Positions 26,921-38,900 of a stretch of DNA of 64,000 nt are shown here, in pieces. A program made the position numbers and the translations under genes. The notes below the pieces were generated by a model, which ran no database searches, was not told where the DNA came from, and saw only the letters and a program-made list of their open reading frames with translations. Origin of the DNA: Clitopilus passeckerianus (lineage: Eukaryota > Basidiomycota > Agaricomycetes > Agaricales > Entolomataceae). The DNA lies in assembly GCA_944990035.1 (NCBI GenBank), contig CALYLX010000024.1, positions 1-64,000 of the forward strand, in the 5' to 3' direction. Position 1 is the stretch's first letter, and each line of letters begins with the position of its first letter.

Positions 26921-28775
26921 ATGCCGTCCAAGTTCTATATTCCCTTTCTCCTGGGGGGCATGATCCTTACTGTGAGTTTCATGGCTATGAGCACTTGTTT
27001 CAGCATTACAGCTATTATCAACAGGGATCTAGCAACTCTATCTTCAGCAAATGGCAGGCAAGTTGATTACTAGGTGGCACACGCTAGACCCTATTGACAC
27101 CAATCACAGGACATGCAATGCGTTGAGAACTGTGACGACCCAAATCCAGCACACAGAATCGTCTATGAACAGCCCGTATGGCAAACCTTGCAGATGTTTC
27201 GTGAGTTCGCCTTATTGCCACATTAGAACCCGGCAACTAACATACCGTCCTAGTCGGAGAAATGCTCTGTCAGTCACTGTTCCATGTGCTCATGATACAC
27301 ATTCTCATTTTTCCTTCTATTCTCTTGACCAGGTTTCCTCCCGGTGCTCTACACGTGGCTTACCATTCGCTATGGCAAATCCTCAGCACCCCAAGTCCAA
27401 CTTCCTCTTGACGAAGACAATGCCCAAGAGACAACCCCTCTCAAAGGCGTCGAAGCCAAGGAACTGACCGGTTGGAATGTTCTTCTCCTCTGGATTCCGG
27501 CCATCTGTGATTTGACTGGAACAACTGTAAGCCCTGACTTCTCTCCTCCCTTGCTCCGTATCGAGACCTTTATTCTCACCGACTTGACATCACCATACTG
27601 ATCAAACCATACCTGACCGACAGTTGATGAACATCGGGCTCTTGTACACCCCCGTCTCCATTTATCAGATGACCCGAGGCGCCCTCGTCCTCTTCGTGGG
27701 CGTCTTCAGCGTGCTCTTCCTCCGAAGGCGGTTGTGGTTCTATCAGTACGTAGTTCCGCCGTCCTACCGTGGTTCACGCTCTTACAGTACCTCAGGTGGT
27801 TCTCACTACTTGTTGTCATATTTGGTGTCAGTCTCGTTGGTTACTCTGGCTCCCTGGTCAAGGACTCTGTCAAAGATGCTATCATTAACGCGCTCAACGC
27901 GCGATTTGACGAAATTCCTTCACCGGAACCCATCGAGTCTCCCGAGCTTACCAAAGTCCTGGTCGGTGTTTTCTTTGTCCTCTTCGCGCAGATTTTGTAA
28001 GCCTCCGTTTCTCCCTCGATCGGACCCCCCTTTCTGACATCCTATGACATCTTCACAGCACCGCTACGCAATTTGTCGTCGAGGAAAAGATCATGGAAAA
28101 GTACTCTGTTGAACCCCTTGTCGCCGTCGGCTGGGAAGGCTTCTTCGGAGCGCTCTCTGTCATTCTCATGTTCCCCATCCTTGCTATCCCCTCTGTCACT
28201 CACATTTCTCCTTTCTTCGACCTTCCTAGGGGATGGCACCAGATGATCGATAACTCCACAGTCTTATGGGTTGGCATCCTCGTGGCTTTCTCTATCGCAT
28301 TCTTCAACTTCTTCGGATTGAGCGTGACGAGGCATGTTAGCGCCACGGCTAGGAGCTTGACCGATACATGCAGGACTTTGTGTATCTGGTTGATTTCGCT
28401 CGGTCTTGGATGGGAGAAACTTATTTTCCCGATCTCGTTACTCCAGATTGCTGGATTCGGGTTGCTTGTGTACGTGTTCATATTTTCATTCTACTACTTC
28501 CAGACGGCTGATTTTATCATCGCAGCTACGGAACCTTCCTCTTCAACAACCTCATCAACATCCCCTCGTTCCTGCCCAAGCCTGCCCCAGAGGACCTTCC
28601 CCACATCCGCGTTACCGATGATGATGAGGAGGCTAATGAGGAGAGCGACCGCCTCCTCTCAACCTCGATCTCCTCGATCGAGAACATGAATACCACTGCC
28701 GAGCTCCCCGCGAACTTGGGTCGCAGTGGTTACGACGTCCTTCGGGACGGTGATAGGCATGCTGGCCACCGCTAG
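26921..28775 (+). CDS. SLC35F6-like drug/metabolite-type transporter
   Basis: Multi-pass membrane protein of 459 residues in the SLC35/EamA superfamily, closest by eye to SLC35F6. Exons: 26921-26971, 27025-27057, 27110-27200, 27254-27268, 27333-27526, 27624-27749, 27788-27996, 28059-28469, 28526-28775. The signature FSKWQDMQC spans exons 2 and 3 and requires a GC-AG intron (27058-27109, CAG|GCAAGT). Exon 4 is only 15 nt. About nine to ten hydrophobic segments follow (VLLLWIPAICDLTGTT, TRGALVLFVGVFSVLF, LVGVFFVLFAQIF, VTRHVSATARSLTDTCRT), then an acidic cytosolic tail containing ESDRLL, a possible dileucine sorting signal. The substrate is unknown; animal relatives sit in lysosomes or mitochondria. 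Confidence 0.9.
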
Positions 28776-31700
28776 ACGTTTATCTTAGTAGATGTTCCCG
28801 TAATACTTTCACATCTAGTTTATCTACTTTCACGCTAGAGCATAGCTATAGGTCTGTCTATTCTGATCATCATACCAGGCGAGAACTTTTTAGCATTGCC
28901 TTTGTACTATAGTAGCATCTTGTCTTTATTTTTGTCCTGTCTTCGTCGGTTCGCTGTCGGTTTGCTATGCGTTCATCCAATGATATACCGTGTCACGGTC
29001 TTGTTCTGCCATTATTATTCGTTTCGCCCATACCTCGCATCTCTTTCGCAGCCTCTTCGATGGTTTGTCTCCCGATTCTCCTCCAGCCGGGATTGCTGCC
29101 GGTGTTCTTCACGAGCTCCGGCTAACCCATGGTCTCCAACATGAGGTCAGAACCCTCAATTCAGAAGAAGAAAATAAGTTTTCTTGGAAGGCAATAGAAT
29201 TCCAGAACCAGCCGCCACTCATCCACAGTGATCCACAGCGGGCAACCTGGACAAACCAACCACCGGTCCACAAACGAAGAGTACTCAGTAGATCCGACCC
29301 TGTTCATTTCTTCTTTCTATGCTCTGATGAAATTTCGTGATCATATCGGCTTGCCGACCGAAACATATATACATCGTTGCGAGTCGAGATGCTCCCCATT
29401 GGCTTCTCTTCTTGTCTACGTGTATTCCGAGAAGCATAAGAAGCTGATTCCTGTGATAAGCGGGCTATCACTATTCAGTGTACATCACTCTGGATGGACC
29501 GGTTAGAGGGTGGATTGAGTTGCGCTCATACCATAGGGTCCAATAGGGTCCAACGTCGCGTTCGCGTCGTAGCCTCCACACCGCAAGTACCGGATTGTAT
29601 TGTCGAAGCAAGCATGGTAGTCCCGCGGCCCGGTCTGGGCGCACATAAGGTGCGCATCACGCGCCGACGCGGCGGCATGGTGTTCGTCGTCTTCACGAAG
29701 CTCGCCGCGTTCTTCCTCATATGCATTGAGGGTGCAATGTGGTCTGGGCGGGCTCTATAGAGCGAAGCGATATCATGCCACGACATGGCATGCGTCACAT
29801 CTAGTTCCATGCCACCCCATTCCTTGTCAACCTGAGATTCCACTGGCCTAACGCCGTCCAATTTATTAGTATTTAATAGAATTTTCATCTTTGCCGTGAC
29901 ATACTGTCGAGTGGCGATCGCACTAAAATGATTCATACGTGAAGATCACCCAGTCGAGCACGAGTAAGGTTGACCAAGTTCTGTTCCAAACCGACGTCTT
30001 GCCATGACCCCTCGGGTAATTCATATCCGGTCTACAGGAGTCGAATAAGAATAGTGAGCCTGAATCTGTCAGCGTCACCTGAGCCTGAGCCTATCAAGCC
30101 GTTATCCAAGCCGACCTATCCCAAGCCATCCCAAGCTCCTTGTTTCTTGACATTGTCAATGGATATGGTCCGTGCGCGTATCCGCGCGGTACTCCGCATG
30201 AACAGTTCGAACGTTCAGTAACAGTTTCAGACCAAGAACAGGAGTAACTCGCCCTTGCTGTACACATGGACTCGCCATCAATATCTGGATAGGGCCGCCA
30301 CAAAAGAAATATGAAGCCGGCAGAGTCTTCAGATCAGTTCGACGGTCGAGGTCTTTGTTCAAATCGGAAGGAGGTGGGTTACCCAGAGGTTTCTCCGACA
30401 GTTCAAGGCAAGCTTCTATATGATGCTAAGGTGATGTAGATAACTGTTATAATTGGAACGTGGAGGGCATCTATTTACTACTTGGAGCTGTAGCGTACGA
30501 TGATCGTGTATGTATTGCTTGGAACTCGTCGAATACACCTGAAACGTTGGAGATTTTCAATCACGAAGGTATCTTGACTCCTTGGCTAAATGGGTGACAT
30601 CGACAAGGCCATCGCAGATATGTCAGGAAAACACGGACCTCCAACTAAATTTCTCTTCTGCCTCATTTGTGGAAAGCGCTCAACATATATACCGCAACGT
30701 TTCGTAGGGCGGAATGTCCACAGGGCTGTCGCATGTCTGTTCATCAGATTTCAGGTGTCCGCCTTTGCCTCGGCACGGAAGTTCAGAGTTGGTCCTTCGG
30801 CAAGCGGCTTTTAGACATTGTTGTGCTCTTGTCCAATCTGAGATCTGGCATTCAGGGTGATCAGTCGAAACTGATCGAGAACCCTTTCCATACAGCCATG
30901 AATCACCCTCGGTGAGGACAGGCCAGGTAAACCAGAGTATGTGCTCGAATGCAGGCGGTTAAACTTCCGTATGTGGACCAAGAGATAAACTTGACCCCGT
31001 GAAAGAGCCTCGTGAAATCATACATACATTGATATCATGCTTGCAGCCATAACAACAACATGGGGAAAATAGAGTTGCGGTGAGTATGAATTACCATTTT
31101 TACATAGATGCCTTCGGGGCCGGGAGGATGTCTGCTAAATCAAGGAGATTAGTTAACTGAGATCGCTATAACGCCAGATCATATTAATTGCACCCGATCC
31201 ATATGCCCCAAAAAGTTAACGGAAGAATACACCTGTGCGCAGCGGCGAGGAGGATAAGCAGAGTGCGCGTGATGTACTGCGAACTTCTGAAGATTTCCCT
31301 CACACTGATTTCGGGTGACGAGTAAATATGTTATTCCTGACATACGGCTTGGTGCAGGCTTTTGAGTGGGCCATTTCTCACCGGAAGCCAGATGCAGTAG
31401 TTCCTTTTGTAAACTTAAACCTGCTCGAGCAATCATGATGACGAACGGTATGGTTGCATCGCCCTCGCAAAATCTGTGGTTCGATCATAAACATTCTACG
31501 GTCCGGCCAGGCGCTGAGAGGCGCTGAGGAAGCCCTCGATCATTTGGTGCGACATGTGTACAAGGAGCAGTATGTTCCCAGTCAGATATATTCGGTATTG
31601 TGGCTGAAGGCAAGTTCGAGGATGACAATTTGGATGACAGACGGCATATGCGTGGCCAAAAGACTGATTCTCGATTGAACCGACGGGCTTGGTAGATCCC

Positions 31701-34700
31701 GAATGTCAAGGTCGCCCAGCCACAATCAGCATTCCGGAGAAAACACATGGTGCAGAGTCAAGAACACACAGATTGCATCTCAAGCCTCGATAAAATCCGT
31801 TGAGGAAAAAGGAAATGCAGAAAACGGCGAAACATGGCCTAACAGAGTCCCGACCTCCGCCCGGCGTCACTCCGCAGCGTGACGAACTGCCGGCGGCCCG
31901 ACTCATACCACTCTGTCGCCCCACCTTTGATGGCTGCAAACATTAATCCTTGCATGAGTTCCCCGTGTCGTGGGATATGGTGCATCAGAGTACATATCAC
32001 CGTTGAATGATCATATACGGACAGTTCCGCGCAGAGATATCTGTCGAAACAGCCGTTTTCTAGCATTTTTCGCAAACTTTTCAGAACCCCAACGACTTTA
32101 CCCACAAGCGACCTTGCAAGTCGCGTGTTGGACGTATCATCCCACGCTCGACCGTCTCGCTGGTAAAGTATGCAGTCATAGGGGAGCATGAATGCTATCG
32201 GTGCCCCTACACACTTCAGTGTCGTCCGCAAGGAAGTAACCCAAGGACGGTGCGCCACACAACGCAGTCTTGACCAGCCCCTCGAATAGGCAGAGCCCGA
32301 CAACATAGGCCCTAGCTTAATGTGAACAGTTTGAAGTAGGTTACCGCCTCAAGTCTCCTGGTTCAACTCAACCCCGTTTTTCTCGGGCATCATGGTTTTA
32401 ATCACAACTACATGATATTGATCAGTTCTTTCGAACATTAGAAGAAAAGAGAGTCGACCACGTTGCAGGCTCCATCTTGATTAAATTACTCGTGAATGGA
32501 AGTGTTAACAGGATTCATTGAAGACAACGGGTTAGGAAACAGAAGTAATAAGAATCGGGTAAAGCACATCCCCTAAGAGCAGTGGGCATTAGTGGGAGCA
32601 CCGTTTGGTAAAATAGATTTGACAGAAAAGGGCGGATTAATGAGCCAGACGCTCGGCAGATCAGTCAGCGATGTGGTGATACGACAGTAGGCTACAGATC
32701 ATCCCGATGTGGAATGTTTATGTGGTTCAGCGTCCCCAGAAAAGGCGCAGTGGCTTGTATGCAGACATTCATTGAGTCACATGTAATCACGGATACTCTG
32801 AAGACGCCGTAATTGCTGCAGTTCCCTACCGTGGTTACTGTTTTGAGGACGCTGATTGTCAATTGTACACGTACCCTTACGGAGTATCCGTCGACATCTC
32901 AACGTCAGCAAAAGGTCGGATACAAGCTTCACGGGAACGCAGTAAATTTTTTTATGTCAATTGCCATATGCCCGAAGATGGGATTCCGGACGGTAACAAT
33001 GAGGCCTAGTCCGCCTTAGTAGGAATCAGGCGACTAAAGAGGCATCTCGTGCAATCTCCAAAGTTGAAAGCCAGAGGTAATTCCCATGAGGTGGTCGCCC
33101 TCAGCCAGAACAGAATAAGTATGCTGCTTCAGATAAATTACGCGGCTGATTTAGTCCGCAGGATATTCCATGCATTGTCGGTTTGTGGTGCTGTAAGAAA
33201 CCAGTAAGGACGCCAGCGTACTAGTATAAGTCTTCGTCCATAAGTGGTTCCCCCTTCCCCCCAGTGATGAAATCTGGTAAACAACGCTGCCTCATCTGGC
33301 TACGGTCGTGTTCCCTCCCTTCAAGCAAGCACTAAGCGAAGAGACACGTAGAACCTAGAGAGAGAGCCAGAAAGTTTGAAGTGTGATGTCTCCGATCGAT
33401 CGCAGTTTCAAGCTGAAACCAACTCCGACCTTCCGATCGTCCTTAGAGCTTGAACTTGGACGACCATGACTTGTTGTACCCTGGGTTACACCCTCTGTGC
33501 CATAGGAGCTTCCTGGGGAATGGGACTTTCCGACTATCTGTTTTTAACTGGGCATACAAATTGGAGTATCGTGCCAAGACCGGTTGGCCGTGGGCCACCC
33601 CGCCGAATGTAACCGGTCTGAAACACACGAAGTCAAGCAAAAAATCGGTGGTGGGATGGGATACCTCCTTAAAGCCCCTCGACCATAGGATATTGAGGTG
33701 ACTTGAAGGTGAAGGCCAACTACACCGGAGAGCTCTTCCGGCTCCCGGAACAAACACTGGCAAAGACCCGTCACTGCCATCCTCAGCTTCGGAAGCAGGA
33801 CTTCAAAGCTACACGTCTGCAACATCCTGATTATATTAGTTCATGAATACGCCCAGGAAAACCAGTCGCAGTGACATCAAGGCCTTCTTACGCTTCCTAC
33901 CGTCGGACTTTGAAGATCACTTTGAAACTGGAATGTCTACGCCCAAGTCCAACTCATTCGTCTACTATCATGCCGTTACCTCTAGACATTGTCCAATTGT
34001 TCGTGATCCCATCAAGCGCACCCCTGTGTATCGACTAGAAAGTCAAAAAAAAAAAATACTGGTCTGTGGAACTGGATACATCTCCCAGAACACCTCGACG
34101 CCAGCAGTGATGCAGAAACTGGGATGCCGAAGAGACTCGGAGGAATGCAGAGCCAATCCAAGGACGATTCTCAGCGCTGCGCGACAATCCTCGAGCTCTC
34201 CGTAGCTCTATTGCCGCCCTTTCACCCTATTCCAAACTTCGGACACCAGGGCTTCCTCTGCGATGATGGCTCCTATGGTCCCATCACTTAAGGCATTCAT
34301 AAGGTGGCAAGTGCTCATGCACGGATGGCACAACTACTGTACCCCTCGACCATCTGTACATTCTAAACTCCCAGAGCAGATTTACAGGGTGCATCACCCC
34401 CAGCCATCATCCTACTGGGAGAAGAAGTGACCCTTTGACCAGAGCATGCTCATTGATAAGTGATTTGCAGCAGACTTGGAGGGCGAGGGATTTAGCATGT
34501 TCTGCCCGGTCGAGCGGCATGGGTGGCATTTCTTATTCATATCAAAGAACACATTGTTCCACGATTAATGACGTTGGCCAACGCCTGTATGTTCTTTGTC
34601 TATCTTCGCAGTTCCAGGTTTGTTCTCGACTGATCACTCGTATATCTCTAGCTTCATGATAGCTCGCTGGAAATCTATTATTCTCGCCGTATTGTCCAAT

Positions 34701-34837
34701 CACGTTTTGCGTGACTGAGCATATCCTGTCATAAGTTACTTGAACTCGCCCACCCTCATTCGACAACCACACATTCTCTGCCCCGTTGTATTCGAAAGCT
34801 GCTTGAAAAGTAACCCGCCTAGCAGGAATGGCGTCCA
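28776..34837. other. Gene desert, about 6 kb
   Basis: No supported gene. Many frames of 60-155 codons overlap on both strands (largest 31839-32306 minus, 33843-34205 plus) without splice-linked continuation or family likeness. A 12-nt A run occurs near 34046-34058. The base composition is mixed, and the region may be decayed repeats or non-coding DNA. Confidence 0.5.
29530..29765. other. GC-rich island, possible mobile-element or gene relic
   Basis: A roughly 230-bp block much richer in GC and CpG than its surroundings, stop-free in several frames on both strands (88 codons plus, up to 136 minus). It opens with a tandem TAGGGTCCAA at 29535-29555. A minus-strand frame reads acidic, Asp/Glu/His-rich peptide ending near RDYHACFDNTIRYLRCGG. 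I cannot name a family; it may be a fragment of a repetitive element. Confidence 0.25.
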
Positions 34838-36833
34838 ATGGTCGTTTGGACCCTGAAAATTACCTACTCGCCATTTTCTCACTCGATCCCAGCGTATACC
34901 TCTCAAACAGGAAGTGCAGAACATCTGTCAGTGTATCCTGCCTGGCTTGGTGATAAGAGCCATGATCCGCCTTCCTAATACCGGAGCCAACAAAGCCACC
35001 CTCATCAAGGCCATCAACGAGCTGTGCAATATGGAAAAGAGTCTGAAGACCAGCTTAAGATGCTATATCGTGTTCTGTGGTTCAATGGGCGGTAACCGTG
35101 TACGCCCTTTTCGCTTACAGTGTTCATAATACTCGAATAACATTTCTGTACCAGGATCCCCGGCCGGCCCGCTTCACCATTAAAAACCCCTGATTCAGTG
35201 GTTGCCCACCCAATAAAGAATATCAAAGCGCGGAGTGTCGATCTTATGGATAGGCGGGCCACTGGGTCCGACACTCAGCGCATTCTCTATGGGTCGTGCG
35301 TTGGTCAACTACCACCCAGGAGATTTTATACTGGATTGTCAACCACATCTTTAAATTTAAGGAAGCTTTCTTGCTTGACCCTCACTCGCCCTCAAGTCAC
35401 TAGCCATCTGAAGCTGAAGCTATTTCATCTCGGTCTTGCTGGGGAGTGGAACTGTGACCTTCCTCCCCTTGACACAAAATTCCGGGGGTCGCTTGTCTTT
35501 GACACTCAAGACTGTCACCGCCAAGCTATTATCGGACGAGCAGTAACCCGTGATCTGCTTACGACCGTAGTCTCTGGAGATTGTTCAGATACTCATCGTG
35601 AGGTAGCCGAGGTGAATACACCAGCACCACATTACATCACTATGTTACTCACAGCACTTTGTACAAAGAACATTATCGATGTTCTTACCTCAGATACCGC
35701 GAAGGCAATCGTTCTAGATTCTCGTGGGTACTATAACGGCCACCCTGCGATTCAAGAAACCGAGGCTGCCCTCATATTCGACACTCTCGTAGGCCTAAGC
35801 GCCAAACTCGAGATGTGGTTCAAACAGTCTTATACACCACCTACCCGTCGCCTGAAAGCGGAATCAGAGGCTTTACGGTGGGGTTTCTGTTCATTCCTGC
35901 TGTACACATCTCGCTGATATTTGATCTTCCATCGGAGTTTCAACTCGTTATGAAGAGCCTCTCCTCAACGACTTTGACAACACTGTTTCAGACGGGGATT
36001 CGGGGTCGGACTCTGAGCAGGGTTTGCCCCATTATGATACGACAAATGACAACAGTGCAAGTCCTGGACCATACTCTGACACAAGAACTAGTCAACATGA
36101 AGGCGGGGCCACCAACCTGAGTGACTTACCTAGCTCTCTACGCAAGGCCTATTCACGTTCTGCGCGACAACTTGTCGTCTTGGGAAACGAATCCGGTCAC
36201 GAGTTGGGCTGGGATCCAAAAATACACGTCCTCGTATTTTCTGGCAGCATTCACTCTACCTACGGGTCGAATGCGAACCTTTCTGATCCTCAAGACCTGA
36301 ACTCTTACAGAAAGCAACGGAAGACCGTTCAGAAGGCTCGGAAGAAGAATCAAGCGGATCCTGTCCTGATTCATGGAGGAAGCACTGGCGCCTCTCCGGT
36401 ATCTCCTCAGTCTCCGATCTCCAGACAATGCCCAGCGCAACACTACCGGGATACAACCCCTACGCGTACTACCTTTGCAACCGAACCCGTGACCCCAACG
36501 CGTAATGCTAGCTTCTACAAAATGCCTAAGCCAGTCACCCCACCGCGTTTGCCAAGGGAGATCACCACACATAGGTCTCGAGCGTTTGAGCCACGTCAGC
36601 AGAGCTCCTCCCCTCTCCTTTGTAGTTCTTCGCCTCCACAGCCTTACCCATTCGACCGAAGGTCAATATTGAAGGCGAATTCTGAACAACGGGTAGGTCT
36701 TGGGTCTGGTCTTAATGAACACGGGTTTTCAATTTCAGCATGGATCAAGGGATTTGTTTGGTTGTGGGTAATTTGCATTTGGGCTGGTTGGAATGTCATA
36801 AAATATTGGAGGCCGATCATCTGGGCTCGGTGA
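34838..36833 (+). CDS. Orphan protein with C-terminal membrane anchor
   Basis: Not recognised. Proposed exons 34838-34949, 35010-35091, 35155-35882 and 35938-36833 give 605 residues. Support: exon 3 is a 240-codon open frame, exon 4 a 290-codon one, and introns of 60, 63 and 55 nt join them in frame. The third donor (GTTTCT) is weak. The second half begins acidic (LLNDFDNTVSDGDSGSDSEQ), becomes Pro/Ser/Thr/Arg-rich, and ends with one hydrophobic segment (IKGFVWLWVICIWAGWNVI) before a short basic tail, so it may be tail-anchored. The first two exons are the least certain; another frame at 34828 (starting MASNGRLDPENY) also looks protein-like but would need a frameshift. Confidence 0.45.
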
Positions 36834-37001
36834 ATGGGACTTGACAAACACACATAGCATACATATGGGACTATTGTGAGAAATATATCTAGACAATCAC
36901 AAATACAGAATGGAATTGCACACGTCAACTGGTTCACGAAACCTGTCCGGTCAGTCCAAAGGGTGCTCTCGTGACTTGCGCCAACGAGAATATCCAATTA
37001 T

Positions 37002-38669
37002 CTAGTCCTCATCGTCGCTATCACTTTCCCGCTCATCGGATTCCTGAGTCGCATCCTCCAACGCCCGCAGATCCCACCCAACCGAAGCCTTGTCCATTCT
37101 TGCCGCCTTCACGGCCTTTGCAAGGTTTTGCAGCATGTTATCACTATTCACAGACGAAATTAGATCTCCTTCAAAAGTTTCCATCCCACCAAGCCGACAT
37201 ACCTAGCTTGCTGCACCCAAACACAGAAATCGTCGATCCAAATCTTGCTATAGACATAATAAACCTCATGGTGGTCCAGTATATGCTTCATCTCCAATAA
37301 ACACCTCACTACGGTGCGTTTTCCCTTCCCCAGGAGTTGGGCTACGTCGCCTCTGCAACTTTCTGCAAGTAGCCAGGATCGATAGAGCGGGAACGAGAAG
37401 CAGCGACGGTAGGATGGGATGAGTGCGTTTTGAATCACAGAAGGAGGGAAGCTATTGAGCTCTGAGGTTGTGGCAGAAGGCGGATCAAGCGCCGAGAAAG
37501 CTGGCGTCAGGACTGAAATTGTCCATGCGCTTTCTGGAGTGGGGTCATGCTGATTCGTGCGGCTCTCGTAGGCGTAAGAGAAGAGGAGGGTGATAAGCGT
37601 CAGGTAGAGTTCGTACGTTTCGTTCCGAGTTGGTATGTCTGTCGGCTGGGATGAGTATCTGAGCCAGAAAAAAGTAGTGAACATATGCGCACATTCTTTC
37701 CTTGGCAGGCGTAACATTGTTGTCTGTTCTCCTTCCGACCACTGAAATGGCTCAAGGGAGGTGACATGAGGGTGCTTCCAGTGCACTAACTCCTGGATCT
37801 GCTCATCCTCCGCGAAGTCGGCCCTTCAGACTCATCAGCCTTGCATGAAATGAGCATGTTCAAGGGTAATACTCACATATAATATTCAGGATCAAACTTC
37901 TCTTCTTCATGTTTGATTCTTCGTTTTCTTCTCGCCTCAGGTTCGAGGGTCTCCGCATTTGGGCCAAGCTCGTTCACCTCATTCTCAGTGTGCGTGACAT
38001 GTTTGAAGTATCCGGAATGGAGATTCAGGAACCCATAGTGCTGCTGTACTGAAGTGTTCAGCCTTGGCTGTTCTGAGGGAAGTTCTTGAGGAAGTTGCCA
38101 GTCGTTTTCAGCAGCTGTAGGGCAGCTGTCAGTATGGTTTCATGAATTATAACGTGTTTTAGACCTTTTAGAATCTCTTCTCTCTCTTTGTTTATATCAA
38201 GGGATAAATTTTGCGTTTTGTTGACTAGCTCCGCCTCCACTTCACCTTCATTATCACTGTCCGCATCAACTGCAGGTGTCTCACTGAGAACCTCGATAAC
38301 AGGGCCTTTCTGTGATGGCCTTGGGGCAAGAAGCTTTGCCAATAGGTCAAGATCCTTGAAATCCTGCCCTGGTATCTCTTTCGTCAGAGTCACAGTGAGG
38401 TAACCAGAACTTGGATCGTATTTTGCCGAACTTTCGTCGTCCTCAAGGACCGAGTGGGTAAAGTTCAACCGTAGAAAGTACGGGTTGACATGAACAGAAA
38501 CCAGGTTATTGTCGACGTGGATTTCAACGTCTGCTGCCTACTGAGAAGAGAACCGTCAGATCAGAAAGCTTCAATGGGAGATGAAAGTGCTTACCCGCAC
38601 GGAAGGGCAGTATATGGAGACGATAACATATTTTTCTGTCTGTCTGCAACTGAACTTCGGGGTAATCAT
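37002..38669 (-). CDS. SHQ1: H/ACA ribonucleoprotein assembly factor Shq1
   Basis: Chaperone that holds Cbf5/dyskerin before H/ACA snoRNP assembly; 482 residues, nuclear. Exons on the complement: 38595-38669, 38165-38537, 37877-38114, 37203-37823, 37002-37143. The N-terminal CS-type domain begins MITPKFSCRQTEKYVIVSIY. The Shq1-specific domain includes QQHYGFLNLHSGYF, FDPEYYMADFAEDE, VHWKHPHV, and the hallmark LLEMKHILDHHEVYYVYSKI followed by WIDDFCVWVQ. The C-terminus is acidic (SDERESDSDDED). It starts 231 bp from TRP2, divergently. Identification is firm. Confidence 0.95.
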
Positions 38670-38900
38670 CTTGAAGAAGCCTTAGCTCTTGTCGTCGTCG
38701 AGTTTAGAGCCGTTAACGTCGTTGGGCCTTGACCGAAGAATTTTCAGTGACAGTAGCTGCAAGGATCAAAGGCTTTATTTGGATACAGACGCGTTGATCA
38801 AGATTTCATTTAGCCGCCCGAACTAGTTAGGTATAGCACGAGTCACTTTCTTCCCTTCATCCATCTCGTCGAAGACGGCCCCCACAGTGACAAGAACGAA
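38670..38900. promoter_or_regulatory. Bidirectional SHQ1/TRP2 promoter with Gcn4/Cpc1-like site
   Basis: A 231-bp gap between divergent starts. GAGTCA at 38840-38845 (TGACTC on the other strand) matches the core of the Gcn4/Cpc1 site used in general amino-acid control, which would suit TRP2 about 55 nt downstream. The match is six bases only. Confidence 0.35.

Noticed and set aside
31839..32306. 155-codon minus-strand open frame in the desert
   Set aside because: No family likeness, no splice-linked partner and overlapping frames on the other strand; looks like chance.
34046..34058. A-run as a possible poly(A) scar of a retrotransposed copy
   Set aside because: Short, and no coding remnant or target-site duplication next to it.
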